From Corallococcus carmarthensis (lineage in GTDB: Bacteria > Myxococcota > Myxococcia > Myxococcales > Myxococcaceae): a stretch of DNA of 36,171 bases. Below are positions 1-8,478 of this stretch, piece by piece (the first letter of the stretch is position 1; each line of letters opens with the position of its first letter). The notes beneath the pieces were generated by a model. It saw only the letters and a list, made by a program, of their open reading frames with translations. It ran no database searches and was not told the origin of the DNA. The stretch spans positions 1-36,171 of the forward strand of contig NZ_RAWE01000084.1 in the NCBI RefSeq assembly GCF_003611695.1, read 5' to 3'. Position numbers and translations under genes: made by a program.

Positions 1-70
1 GGGCAGGGGAGGGCCGCGCTATGCTCAGGCGGCCTTCACCCCACTGCTTCCCGTCCGGGAGGTTGTCCCC

Positions 71-634
71 ATGCGCCAGCTGTTTCGTGCGGCCCCGTTG
101 TGGGCCCTGACCGTTTCCGCCGTCCTCTTCACCGGCTGCGCCGGCCACCAGCGCGACAACTACGTCCGTGACCGCGCGGCCACCGCCGCCTACGAGCAGC
201 CGCTCGCGCAGATGTGGCCGGAGGTGAAGAGCATCATGGACGCGCGCGGCTATTCGTGGCGCGAGCTGCCCAACCAGTACGTGCTGGAGACGGAGTGGCT
301 GGACTCCGGCGGCGGCACGCTGGGGCCCACGTCCTCCACGCGATACCTCATCGAAGGGCTCACCATGGCGGATGGCCGCGTCGTGCTGCGCGCGCTGCGC
401 ACCGACCGCGTGCAGCAGGCCGTGGGCGTCAGCTACGCCACCGACAAGGGCACCGGCAGCCCGGCCACCGGCGGCCTGGCGGACCCCAACGGCGTGGGCC
501 GCAGCGCCAGCGGCCTGGCCCCGGAGCAGAAGGCCAGCTACCGCGACCTGGACCTGGAGCTGGAGTTCTTCCGCAAGCTCAACCCGAAGGGAGCCACGGC
601 CCTGGAGGCCGAGGCGTCCGCGAAGTACCCGTAG
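71..634 (+). CDS. Small lipoprotein, possibly BamC-like fold
   Basis: A 187-residue protein with a lipoprotein signal peptide: a basic start, a hydrophobic stretch and a lipobox LFTGC that makes Cys23 the lipidated residue. The mature part begins with a charged segment and then a region (about 35-110) whose pattern of an aromatic-rich helix followed by strands recalls BamC-type lipoprotein domains; that resemblance is only by eye. A Gly/Ser/Thr-rich linker follows (about 118-150). The ATG is preceded by GGAGG at a good distance, which supports this start. The gene stands alone and converges on the ketoacyl synthase gene, 28 bases away. The envelope location is well supported; the function is unknown. 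Confidence 0.8.
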   Translation: MRQLFRAAPLWALTVSAVLFTGCAGHQRDNYVRDRAATAAYEQPLAQMWPEVKSIMDARGYSWRELPNQYVLETEWLDSGGGTLGPTSSTRYLIEGLTMADGRVVLRALRTDRVQQAVGVSYATDKGTGSPATGGLADPNGVGRSASGLAPEQKASYRDLDLELEFFRKLNPKGATALEAEASAKYP

Positions 635-662
635 GGCCCTCGCGGACGCTTGCGCCTCCCGG

Positions 663-2228
663 CTACTTCCAGGGCCGGGAGATGATGCAGGCGTTGATGC
701 CGCCCACGCCCATGGACAGCTTGCCCGAGCACCCCTCGGGCGCCGCCTCTTCCTTGTTGAAGACGAAGCGGCCGTGCACCTTGGCGATCTGCTTGTTGAG
801 CTCCGGCGCGGCCAGCGGCGTGGGGTACACCTTGCCCGCCTCCGCGCCCAGGTACTGCGCCGTGAGCTCCCAGCCGCCGCCCGCGGACATGCCGTGGCCG
901 AAGGTGCCCTTGCGCGCGGTAATCAGCACGGACTCCGGCAGCACGTCGCGCAGGTTCTGCACCTCCAGGAAGTCGCCCGGGGTGGCGGTGGCGTGCAGGT
1001 CCCAGCTGCCCACGTCCTGCGGCTGACAGCCGGCGGCGCCCAGCGCCTCGCGGATGGCCAGGGTGGGGCCTTCCTTGGACGGGGTGATGATGTGGTCCGC
1101 GTCCGCGGTGACGCCCACCGCGACGGGCTCCAGGCCCAGCGCCTTGAAGCCCTTCTGGGTGAAGTGCTCGTAGTCGCCCACCACCCACACCACCGCGCCC
1201 CCGGCGATGTGCGTGCCGCGCAGCGCGGTGAGGGGCTTGGACACGGCCGCGTCCGCGGAGATGACGCGCGCATTGTAGAAGCCGCCCACCACCAGCGGGT
1301 TGGGCGCCGCGTCCGTCATGCCCAGCACGACCGCCTTCGCCTCACCCAGGCGGATGGAGTTCATGGCCAGCTTCAGCCCGTAGCCGAAGGATGAGCACGC
1401 GGCCACCGGCGCGAACGTCATGCCGGTGATTTGACCCAGCATGGACACCTGGGACGCGGGCGTGTTGTGGATGTTCCACAGCACGTTGGAGGACACGGCG
1501 TTCCATGGCGGCTCGGGCGCGCTCCACTTCTTCTGGAGGCGCGCGTTGCGCGTGCGCTTCTCCTTGATGACGGCCAGCTTGGCGGACTCCACGTCGCCCT
1601 CGTCGGGCACGCCAATGGCTTCAATCTCGCGCAGCTCCTCCAGGTACTCGCGCAGCTCCGGCGAGCGGCCGGCCCAGAAGTGCCACCAGTCATCCTCCGC
1701 CTTGTCGCGCTCCACCTCCTCGATGGTGGAGGGCTCCGGGGGCAGTCCGGGCAGGGGCTCGCGCGTCTCACGCCACTGGCGCACGGCGCCGTTGCGCTCG
1801 GGGGACGCCCAGAAGCGGTCCCACCGGCGCTGGGCGCGGTAGAGGTCCAGGGAGATGTTCTGGATGGTGGGCAAATCCCCCAGGCCGGTGCCCACGTACA
1901 CGTGGGCCTTGGTGCCCAGCGACTGGAGTTCCTTCTCGATGCCCGGGTTCTGCGACAGCGACTGGATGAAGGCGCCAATGGCGTACTGCGTGGGCTGCCC
2001 CATCTTCCGCTCCAACTGGGAGAAGCGGTTGGCGGGGAAGCGCTCGTCGATCCACGGCTTGTAGTCCGCCAGGTTGAACGTGGGCGTGCCGACGAGGAAG
2101 TTGTCCGGACCGAAGCCGTTGAAGGGGGTCAGCCAGGTTTCGGACGACTCGAGGTTCTTCGCGAAGGCCTCGATGTTGGGGGAACGCGGGGCGACCACGC
2201 CCCAGCCGAAGATTCCGACTCTGCGCAC
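663..2228 (-). CDS. Beta-ketoacyl synthase (KAS II-like) with a large insertion
   Basis: A 521-residue condensing enzyme of the thiolase fold, expected to join acyl chains to malonyl-type extenders. The active-site triad is visible: Cys278 in VAACSSFGYG, His412 in LHATATPGD and His445 in KGTFGHGMSAGG, with Lys440 just before it. The C-terminal SMGVGGINACII matches the family's closing glycine-rich strand. A usual KAS II has about 410 residues. The excess lies mostly between about 125 and 245, a charged, Trp-rich stretch (WDRFW, DDWWHFW) predicted to be helical. The start chosen is GTG at 2228, preceded by GGAGGAAA. An upstream extension in the same frame covers the 3' end of the next gene and is unlikely to be translated. 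It lies 29 bases downstream of the concanavalin-domain gene, so they are probably cotranscribed. No acyl carrier protein or reductase lies nearby, so the pathway is unknown. Confidence 0.88.
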   Translation of the reverse strand: MRRVGIFGWGVVAPRSPNIEAFAKNLESSETWLTPFNGFGPDNFLVGTPTFNLADYKPWIDERFPANRFSQLERKMGQPTQYAIGAFIQSLSQNPGIEKELQSLGTKAHVYVGTGLGDLPTIQNISLDLYRAQRRWDRFWASPERNGAVRQWRETREPLPGLPPEPSTIEEVERDKAEDDWWHFWAGRSPELREYLEELREIEAIGVPDEGDVESAKLAVIKEKRTRNARLQKKWSAPEPPWNAVSSNVLWNIHNTPASQVSMLGQITGMTFAPVAACSSFGYGLKLAMNSIRLGEAKAVVLGMTDAAPNPLVVGGFYNARVISADAAVSKPLTALRGTHIAGGAVVWVVGDYEHFTQKGFKALGLEPVAVGVTADADHIITPSKEGPTLAIREALGAAGCQPQDVGSWDLHATATPGDFLEVQNLRDVLPESVLITARKGTFGHGMSAGGGWELTAQYLGAEAGKVYPTPLAAPELNKQIAKVHGRFVFNKEEAAPEGCSGKLSMGVGGINACIISRPWK

Positions 2229-2257
2229 GGGTGTTTCCTCCGCCGCCCGGGGGAAGG

Positions 2258-3733
2258 CTAAAGCGGCTGGATCTTGAGGTTGTCGAAGTGGACGCGCGTC
2301 TGCCAGCCGGAGAACCCGAAGTACTGGTTGCGGGGGCCGTAGAGCGGGGACGCGTCCTGGAGGGTCAGGAAGGGCTTGCCGTCCACTTCCCACGACAGGA
2401 GTCCATCCCGCCGGGTGATCTTGAAGTGGTAGTGCTGGCCGGGGACCACCGCGGCGCCGTCGCGCACGGCGCGGTCGTTGGTGTGCTCGTGCTGGCGGGC
2501 GATGATGGACTGGGTGTTGCGCCAGCCGCCGAAGATGAAGACGTAGCCGGTGGCGGTGTACTGCAGGCGCGGGTCGCCCGCGTAGAAGGAGCGGCCGTCG
2601 CCCCACGCCTCCACCTTCATGTCGCCGTCCGGGCTGTCACCCCAGGCGTCGAATTCGATGGTGGCGTTCTCCGGGAGGGGCTTCTTCAGCCACACCGGGC
2701 GGTTGCCCACGTTCTGCACCACGAGCGCCCCGTCCTCCAGCTTCACGGCGGCGGGGTGGGTGACGTTCCACGCGTCACCCAGCGTGTCGCGGTTGAAGTC
2801 GTCCGCGGAGGGGCCCGCGGGCAGGGTGGGCTCCTGCTTCGCCACGATGGTGGCCGGCATGGAGTCCGGCGTGCCGATGCGCAGGTTGTCGAAGAACAGC
2901 TGCGATTCCCAGCCGGACAGGCCCAGCCGGTCATGCCCCTTGCCCTTGAAGGGGAACGGGTCGTCCAGCTCCGCCACGAGCTGTCCGTCGATGGCCCACT
3001 TGAGCACGTTGCCGCGCCGCTCGATGCGCCAGTGGTACGTGCGGCCGGACTGGATGGGGGCGCCCACGCGGGACTCCACGCGCATCGCCGTGTCCTGCTT
3101 GAAGACGCCGGTGGCCACCAGGTCCGCGCCCTGGCCGCCGCCCTTCTCCGCGATGCGGGCGGCCTTGCGCTGGAGCGCGTCCAGCGCGGGGGCGTTGATG
3201 TCGCGCCGGGCGATGACGGACAGGCTGTTGTTCCACCCGCCCTGCACCAGCACGTAGCCGGAGGCCGGGTCGCGGCCGTTGCCGAACAGCTCCACGCGGA
3301 TGTCGCCCTCGGGGTACTCGGGGCGCACGTCGAACTCCACCGCCACGTCGTCCGGCAGCGCGGCCTGGAGCCACAGCGGGTTGTTCTTGGGCGCGGGGCC
3401 CAACAGCTCCCCGTTCGTCGCGCGCCAGTAGGCGCCGGTGGAGAAGAAGTCGCGGGCGACGACGGCCGGGTCGTTGAAGGACTGCTGGTAGGGGACCGTC
3501 GCGGTGACGTCCGCCTGGCCGCGGAAGAGCGCGTAGTGGATGAGCGGGAGCTGGATGAAGGCGACAGCGCCGGCGAGGATGGCCCAGCCCTTGCGGCCCA
3601 TGCCGGCGGGCTTGCGCCACCCTTCATGGGGCACGGCGGGCTGGGAGGCCTCCGGGGAAGACGGGACGGTGGCCGCCGGGGGCGACCCTGCCTGCTTCTG
3701 CGTGTCCTTGTCCTTGCGGCTGGCCTGGCCCAT
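2258..3733 (-). CDS. Membrane-anchored protein with two concanavalin-like domains
   Basis: A 491-residue protein. It has a disordered, charged cytoplasmic N-terminus (about 1-48), one membrane segment (about 49-70, GWAILAGAVAFIQLPLIHYA) and two tandem extracytoplasmic beta-rich domains. The repeat is internal and obvious. Each half has a GYV...GGW.N..S.IAR block and ends in SGW...FDNL.I, at LSGWESQLFFDNLRIG and FSGWQTRVHFDNLKI. This pattern is typical of concanavalin-like/LamG-type sandwich domains, which often bind carbohydrate; no ligand can be read here. The first repeat carries an extra Ala/Lys-rich insert after its IAR block. The start is ATG at 3733; no strong ribosome site is visible. 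It precedes the ketoacyl synthase by 29 bases on the same strand. Confidence 0.8.
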   Translation of the reverse strand: MGQASRKDKDTQKQAGSPPAATVPSSPEASQPAVPHEGWRKPAGMGRKGWAILAGAVAFIQLPLIHYALFRGQADVTATVPYQQSFNDPAVVARDFFSTGAYWRATNGELLGPAPKNNPLWLQAALPDDVAVEFDVRPEYPEGDIRVELFGNGRDPASGYVLVQGGWNNSLSVIARRDINAPALDALQRKAARIAEKGGGQGADLVATGVFKQDTAMRVESRVGAPIQSGRTYHWRIERRGNVLKWAIDGQLVAELDDPFPFKGKGHDRLGLSGWESQLFFDNLRIGTPDSMPATIVAKQEPTLPAGPSADDFNRDTLGDAWNVTHPAAVKLEDGALVVQNVGNRPVWLKKPLPENATIEFDAWGDSPDGDMKVEAWGDGRSFYAGDPRLQYTATGYVFIFGGWRNTQSIIARQHEHTNDRAVRDGAAVVPGQHYHFKITRRDGLLSWEVDGKPFLTLQDASPLYGPRNQYFGFSGWQTRVHFDNLKIQPL

Positions 3734-3815
3734 CGATGCTCGAGGAAGGGGAGGGGGAAAGCCGGCGGAATCTACGCTCCGGCCCCCCCGGCGTAAAGGA
3801 TTGCCGGGACAGGGG

Positions 3816-4523
3816 TTACTTGACCCCCCATCGCTTCTCGAGCGCCTGCTGCTCCGCCAGGCGTTGCTTCTGCCGCTGCTTCTCCGACTTCTGTTGATCC
3901 GACTCCTCGGGCGAGGGGCGCACGGCGAGCTGGTAGACGGTGCCTGCCAGGGCGAAGAGCAGCGCGGCGATGATGACGCCCCACGGGCGGCTGGCCACCG
4001 CCTCCACCACGCCCCCGAACTGGTGCAGCGCCGCGAGCGCGCCAATCACCAGCAGCCACGCGCCCACCACCGACGCGACGATGCCGCTCACCTGCCGGTG
4101 GAGGATGGCGCCCACCAGGCCGCCCACGATGAAGCCCGGCCCGAAGCCGAGCAGGAAGTCGCTGGGGCCTGCGATCTGGCCCGCCAGCAGCCCCAGCGGC
4201 ACGCCCACGCCCACGAAGGTGACGGCGGGCGGGAAGAGGAAGCCCAGCGCCATCAGCCCCGCGGCCACCAGGGTGGGCAGGCGTGGATCCAGCGGTTCCA
4301 GGTTCAGCCGCTGGGTGACGGCGCCCGTCCACACCAGGCCCAGCACCGCGCCCACCGGGCCCGCCACGGCGCGGAACAGCTTGCCGCCGCCCGCGAGCAG
4401 CAGCACCAGCCCCACGAGTGCCACCACCACGCCGACCCACATGGGCAGCAGCCGGTAGATGCCCACCCAGCCGGAGGGGTTGAAGGTCTGGTACGACTTG
4501 AGCGCCTGGAGGAAGCCTTCCAT
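3816..4523 (-). CDS. Polytopic membrane protein of unknown function
   Basis: A 235-residue protein with about six or seven hydrophobic segments from residue 22 to about 200, rich in Gly, Val and Leu, including GGLVGAIL and VVGAWLLVIGALAAL. A charged cytoplasmic tail (about 203-235) full of Gln, Lys and Glu may form a short coiled coil. The glycine-rich helix pattern is like that of TMEM198/DUF4203-type membrane proteins, but I cannot assign the family with confidence. ATG at 4523 is the only sensible start. The gene sits between two membrane proteins on the same strand (27 bases after the 95-residue gene, 82 before the concanavalin-domain gene), so a shared transcript is likely. Confidence 0.72.
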   Translation of the reverse strand: MEGFLQALKSYQTFNPSGWVGIYRLLPMWVGVVVALVGLVLLLAGGGKLFRAVAGPVGAVLGLVWTGAVTQRLNLEPLDPRLPTLVAAGLMALGFLFPPAVTFVGVGVPLGLLAGQIAGPSDFLLGFGPGFIVGGLVGAILHRQVSGIVASVVGAWLLVIGALAALHQFGGVVEAVASRPWGVIIAALLFALAGTVYQLAVRPSPEESDQQKSEKQRQKQRLAEQQALEKRWGVK

Positions 4524-4550
4524 GGCGCACCATCCTAGCGGCTGTGGCCG

Positions 4551-4838
4551 TCAGGAATAGCGGGTCAGGGCGAGCCCCAGCAGCACCGCCAGGATGACGG
4601 CGCCCAGGAGCGCGTATCCGTAGAGGGCGCGGGGCGTGGCGGTGGCGCGCAGCAGGTCTTCCGCCCGTTCGCGGTCTTCCGGGGATGGGCTGCCCGCGAG
4701 GATGATTTGGGCGTCCTTCCGGGCACCGGCCACGTCACCGGCGTCCTTGCGGGCCCAGGCGGCGCGAACCGCGTCCGAGCCGGGGCCGCCGGAGGTGTCG
4801 CCGGAGGCCTTCGGGGGCGTCTGTCCGCCTTTCGCCAT
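4551..4838 (-). CDS. Small tail-anchored membrane protein
   Basis: A 95-residue protein. Its N-terminal 20 residues are Gly/Pro/Ser-rich and probably disordered. The middle (about 23-70) contains an Ala/Arg/Asp helix pair with DAGDVAGARKDAQIIL, resembling a single tetratricopeptide-like helical hairpin. The C-terminus is one membrane segment (about 72-92, LYGYALLGAVILAVLLGLAL) with only RYS after it, so it looks tail-anchored. It is the first gene of the minus-strand group running to 663 and is divergent from the DUF4159 gene, with 56 bases between the starts. No enzyme motif is seen; the function is unknown. Confidence 0.68.
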   Translation of the reverse strand: MAKGGQTPPKASGDTSGGPGSDAVRAAWARKDAGDVAGARKDAQIILAGSPSPEDRERAEDLLRATATPRALYGYALLGAVILAVLLGLALTRYS

Positions 4839-4846
4839 GGCGCGCG

Positions 4847-4885
4847 TCTATACCAGGGAATGCAGGCACCCGCCGACGGTATAAG
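4847..4885. promoter_or_regulatory. Candidate divergent promoters with mirrored GGTATA boxes
   Basis: The 56-base gap between divergent starts contains GGTATAAG on the plus strand (TATAAG at 4880-4885) and GGTATAGA on the minus strand (TATAGA at 4852-4847). They form inverted arms TATACC/GGTATA about 23 bases apart. Each lies 8-9 bases from its start codon, where a -10 box would give a leaderless or almost leaderless message. No convincing -35 boxes are seen. On the plus side AGCAGG overlaps the box and could instead be a ribosome site, so the two readings compete. They could also be one operator palindrome. Confidence 0.25.
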
Positions 4886-4894
4886 CAGGTCCCC

Positions 4895-5653
4895 ATGCCC
4901 GTGCGGCCCCTCTCCCGTCGAAACCTGCTCCTCGCCACGTCCGCGCTCGTCCCGCTGCTGTCCCGGCGTGCGTCCGCGTTCGGTGAGAAGGGCCGCTTCA
5001 TCCCCGCCGTGGCCCGGCACGGGGGCCGCTGGGACGTCCGGCTGTCGGGCCTGCGCCGGCTCGCGTGGGAGCTGCAGCGGCGCACGTCCGTGGAGGTGGT
5101 GCCGGACGCGCGCCCGTTCGCGCTGAACAGCCCGGACCTCTTCGAGTACCCCTTCCTCTACTTCGGGGGGGACGGGGCCTTCCCGCCGCTGTCCGACGCG
5201 GAGGTGTCCAACCTGCGCCGCTACCTCACGTACGGCGGCTTCGTGTTCGGGGACGCCAACGACGGCAGCGACGGGGACGGCTTCGACGCCAGCTTCCGCC
5301 GGGAGATGGCGCGCGTGCTGCCGCAGAGCCCGCTGAAGGAGGCGCCGTCGACGCACGTCGTCTTCAAGTCCTTCTTCCTGCTGGACGCGGCGCCGGGGCG
5401 CCTGCTGCACAAGCCGCTGCCGCTGGTGGCGAGCGTGGGCAAGCGCGCGGCGGTCATCTATTCGCAGAACGACGTGGCGGGCGCGTGGAGCCGCAGCGAG
5501 TCCGGAGACTACGAGTTCGACGTGTCCCCCGGCGGCGAGCCGCAGCGCGAGCTGGCCATCCGCCTGGGCATCAACCTGTGCATGTACGCGCTCTGCCTGG
5601 ACTACAAGGACGACGCGGTGCACCTGCCCCTCATCCTCAACAAGCGGCGCTGA
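4895..5653 (+). CDS. DUF4159 family exported protein
   Basis: A 252-residue protein. The start MPVRPLSRRNLLLATSAL carries a twin-arginine-like RRNLLL followed by a hydrophobic stretch and an ASA cleavage region, so Tat export is plausible. The mature part matches the DUF4159 pattern: NSPDLFEYPFLYFGG near the start of the domain, then LRRYLTYGGFVFGD and a later YSQNDVAGAW. The family has a flavodoxin/amidotransferase-like fold and usually travels with MoxR, DUF58 and VWA membrane proteins. Here it lies 21 bases before the VWA protein, the only such partner in the window. DUF4159 members have no agreed activity; a role in envelope stress or assembly is inference from context. Confidence 0.82.
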   Translation: MPVRPLSRRNLLLATSALVPLLSRRASAFGEKGRFIPAVARHGGRWDVRLSGLRRLAWELQRRTSVEVVPDARPFALNSPDLFEYPFLYFGGDGAFPPLSDAEVSNLRRYLTYGGFVFGDANDGSDGDGFDASFRREMARVLPQSPLKEAPSTHVVFKSFFLLDAAPGRLLHKPLPLVASVGKRAAVIYSQNDVAGAWSRSESGDYEFDVSPGGEPQRELAIRLGINLCMYALCLDYKDDAVHLPLILNKRR

Positions 5654-5674
5654 CGGCCTTTCGCGCACCCTCGA

Positions 5675-7954
5675 ATGAACTCCCCGTCCTTCAACGCGTG
5701 GAAGCTCGTCAGCCTGTCGCCGCTGCCCGTCTGGGCGCTGGTGCTCCTGGGCGTGGGGCTGGTGCTGGGCATCGCGCTGGCGGCGTGGGGCGTGCGCCGC
5801 GAGCCGTCCCGGGGCCGCAAGCTGCTCCTGTGGGGCCTGCGCCTGGGCGCGGGCGTGGCGGCGTTCTTCTTCCTCCTGGAGCCTGGCATCCGTCACCTGC
5901 AGGTGGCGCGGATGAAGAACCGGGTGGCGGTGCTGGTGGACCGCTCGGCGTCCATGAACTTCCCGTCGGAGCCGGGCGGGCCCACGCGCAGCGCGCAGGT
6001 GGCGGCGTTCCTGGAGAAGGCGGCGCCCACGTTCGCGTCCTGGCAGGACCGCTTCACGGTGGAGGTGTACGGGGTGGATCCGGAGCTGGCGCCGGTGACG
6101 GCCGCGCAGCTGGCCCAGGAGCCCGCGCGGGCGGGCACCACGGACCTGCTCGCGGCGCTGCGGTCCGCGGCGTCCGGAGGGCAGGGGTCGCGCAAGCTGT
6201 CCGGCGTGCTGCTGTTCAGCGACGGCGCGGACAACACGGAGCTGAAGGCCGGAGCGGTGGGCCGGGCGCGGGCCGCGCTCACGGACCTGGGCGTGCCGGT
6301 GTCCACGTTCCTGGTGGGCCAGGAGGCGCTGAAGGATTTGTCGGTGGAGGGGCTGAAGGTGGATGACTTCGCCTTCGTGCGCAACTCGCTGACGGTGGAG
6401 GTGGAGATCCACGGGCGTGGCTTCTCCGGGCAGGACATCCCGGTCGTCTTGAGCCAGGAGGGCAAGACGGTGGCGAGCAAGCTGGTGAAGATGACCACCG
6501 GCGACGACGTGAAGCCGGTGTCCTTCACCTTCACGCCGGACCAGACGGGGCGGTTCGTCTACACGGTGACGGTGCCCACGTTCCCGGATGAAGCGGTGAG
6601 CGACAACAACAGCCGGTCGTTCACGCTGAAGGTCATCCGCGATCGCGTGCGCGTGCTGCTGGTGGTGGGGCGGCCGTCGTGGGACGAGCGCTTCCTGCGC
6701 GGGCTGCTCAAGCAGGACGCGAACGTGGACCTGGTGTCGTTCTACATCCTGCGCACGCTGTCGGACGACCCGGGCGTGTCCAACGAGCGCGAGCTGTCGC
6801 TCATCCCGTTCCCCATGGAGGAGATCTTCGACACGAAGCTGCACACGTTCGATGTCGTCATCTTCCAGAACTTCGGTTACTCGGACCCGTCGCTGTCCAT
6901 CGCGGAGTACGAGCGCAACCTGGAGCGCTACATCCACGAGGGTGGCGCGTTCGTGATGATTGGCGGCGACAGCGTGCTGGGTGAAGGGCGCGCGGCCATG
7001 CCCACGCTGATGGAGGCGCTGCCGGTGGAGGCAGCGGGCCCCGCGAACACGGATCCGTTCAAGCCGCGCCTCACGCCGGAGGGCTTGCGGCATCCGGTGA
7101 CGTCCATTGGGACGGGCGCGGCGAGCACGGAGGGCGCGTGGGGCGAGCTTCCGCCCATTCCGGGCGCGAACCTGACGCGGGCGCGGCCGGGGGCGACGGT
7201 GTTGATGGACCACCCGTTCATGACGGTGGACGGGAAGAACGCGCCGCTCGTGTCGGTGTGGGACTACGGGCGGGGCCGGGCGATGGTGGTGGCGACGGAC
7301 GCGACGTGGTCGTGGGCGTTCACGGCGCACCGGGACGGTTCACCGAGCCGGGCGTATGACCGCTTCTGGGGCAATGCGCTGCGGTGGCTGGTGCGGGACC
7401 CGGACCTGACGACGCTGAAGGTGACGGCGGATCCGCCGTCGGTGGAGCCGGGGCGTCCGGTGGGCGTGGTGGTGCAGGCGCGGATGGCGGACTACCAGCC
7501 GGCGGAGGGCGCGCAGGTGCGGGTGGAGCTGTTCTCCGTGGCGACGCAGAAGCCGGTGGCGGTGCAGACGGGCACGACGGGGGCGGACGGCGTGGTGCGG
7601 CTGGAGTTCGCGCCGCCAGCGCCGGGGCCGTACAAGCTGCTCGCGTCCGCGAAGAAGGGCGAGACGGACCTGGGCAAGGGCGAGGACGCGGTGGCGGTGC
7701 GCGCGGTGGGCCCGGAGCTGTCGGACGCGTCGGTGCGGCCGGAGTTGATGGAGCAGATCGCCAGCATCACCGAGGGCAAGGCGTACAAGCTGCCGCATGA
7801 CGGCATGCCGGACGTGCCGCTGTTGGATCCACCGGTGGTGGAGGTGGGGCGCGCGAAGGACCAGCCGCTGTGGGACCGCTGGTACTACCTGGTGGCGCTC
7901 ATCGCGCTGCTGGGCGCGGAGTGGTTCGCACGGCGGCGGTTCGGGTACGTGTAG
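5675..7954 (+). CDS. Membrane VWA / glutamine-amidotransferase-like protein
   Basis: A 759-residue membrane protein. Two N-terminal membrane helices (about 16-40 and 50-68) are followed by a von Willebrand A domain (about 83-230) whose metal site is clear: Asp89, Ser91 and Ser93 in DRSAS. Next comes a beta-sandwich stretch (about 230-325) and then a class-I glutamine-amidotransferase-like domain (about 325-490) with IFQNFGY and MIGGDSVLGEG. No catalytic Cys-His pair is obvious, so that domain is probably structural. A further beta domain and a C-terminal helix (about 737-755) follow. The architecture is that of BatA/BatB-related proteins. It is probably translated from the same message as the DUF4159 gene. 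VWA partners in these clusters usually bind MoxR ATPases, but none is present here. Confidence 0.86.
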   Translation: MNSPSFNAWKLVSLSPLPVWALVLLGVGLVLGIALAAWGVRREPSRGRKLLLWGLRLGAGVAAFFFLLEPGIRHLQVARMKNRVAVLVDRSASMNFPSEPGGPTRSAQVAAFLEKAAPTFASWQDRFTVEVYGVDPELAPVTAAQLAQEPARAGTTDLLAALRSAASGGQGSRKLSGVLLFSDGADNTELKAGAVGRARAALTDLGVPVSTFLVGQEALKDLSVEGLKVDDFAFVRNSLTVEVEIHGRGFSGQDIPVVLSQEGKTVASKLVKMTTGDDVKPVSFTFTPDQTGRFVYTVTVPTFPDEAVSDNNSRSFTLKVIRDRVRVLLVVGRPSWDERFLRGLLKQDANVDLVSFYILRTLSDDPGVSNERELSLIPFPMEEIFDTKLHTFDVVIFQNFGYSDPSLSIAEYERNLERYIHEGGAFVMIGGDSVLGEGRAAMPTLMEALPVEAAGPANTDPFKPRLTPEGLRHPVTSIGTGAASTEGAWGELPPIPGANLTRARPGATVLMDHPFMTVDGKNAPLVSVWDYGRGRAMVVATDATWSWAFTAHRDGSPSRAYDRFWGNALRWLVRDPDLTTLKVTADPPSVEPGRPVGVVVQARMADYQPAEGAQVRVELFSVATQKPVAVQTGTTGADGVVRLEFAPPAPGPYKLLASAKKGETDLGKGEDAVAVRAVGPELSDASVRPELMEQIASITEGKAYKLPHDGMPDVPLLDPPVVEVGRAKDQPLWDRWYYLVALIALLGAEWFARRRFGYV

Positions 7955-8001
7955 CCGGAAGCGGCCCGGTGGGATGACAGACCGCTGCTTATGATGGAGG
8001 C

Positions 8002-8478
8002 ATGATGGAATCGCATTCCGGGCCGCATTCGCAGCCTCCGTCGAACTTCGACTTCACGGTCTATGACCGGTCCGGGCAGGCGAAGGTCCAGGCTGACGTC
8101 AAAGCTCGCCTGGGCACGACCCGCGAATGGGCGGCGGGTTACTGGAGCAATCTGGAGGCCGTCGACCTCCGGCCGCGAGGCGAGTTCTTCCTGCTGATCA
8201 CACCCGACAAGCTCTATGTCTGGGCGCCATCCAAGGTGAAAGGGCGAGGTATGCCCACCTGGGTGCTCGATGCCACGCACCTCCTGGGGCCCTACTACGA
8301 GCGCGTCGGGACTGGACCCAAGGACATCCGGCCCCTTGCCTTCAGCATGCTGGTGTCTTGGTGGCTCAATGAGCTGACCGCCGCGGACGGCAGGGAGGGC
8401 AACCGTACTCCTCTGATGCGGACAGGACTGCCACGGGCCATGGCCCATGGGGAGGTGGTGCGAGGTGCACACGCTTGA
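8002..8478 (+). CDS. Hypothetical protein, possible PD-(D/E)XK fold
   Basis: A 158-residue protein I do not recognise as a named family. Its core looks like a restriction-endonuclease-like fold: FDFTVYD (Asp17, Asp22), then VQADVKA with Asp32 and Lys34 in the D-x-K arrangement, then a strand FFLLITPDKLYVW as seen in such nucleases. The fold call is inference. ATG codons at 8002 and 8005 are both possible; GGAGG at 7996-8000 is better spaced for 8005. The stop overlaps the TTG start of the PIN gene (TTGA, 8475-8478), so the two are translationally coupled. By eye, codon use is less GC-extreme than in neighbours, hinting at transfer. A nuclease or antitoxin/partner role in a two-gene cassette is a reasonable guess. 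Confidence 0.7.
   Translation: MMESHSGPHSQPPSNFDFTVYDRSGQAKVQADVKARLGTTREWAAGYWSNLEAVDLRPRGEFFLLITPDKLYVWAPSKVKGRGMPTWVLDATHLLGPYYERVGTGPKDIRPLAFSMLVSWWLNELTAADGREGNRTPLMRTGLPRAMAHGEVVRGAHA

Noticed and set aside
2229-2606. A longer ketoacyl synthase start far upstream in the same frame
   Set aside because: The extension is Arg/Pro-rich, overlaps the concanavalin-domain coding sequence, and a GTG with a strong ribosome site begins the conserved domain.
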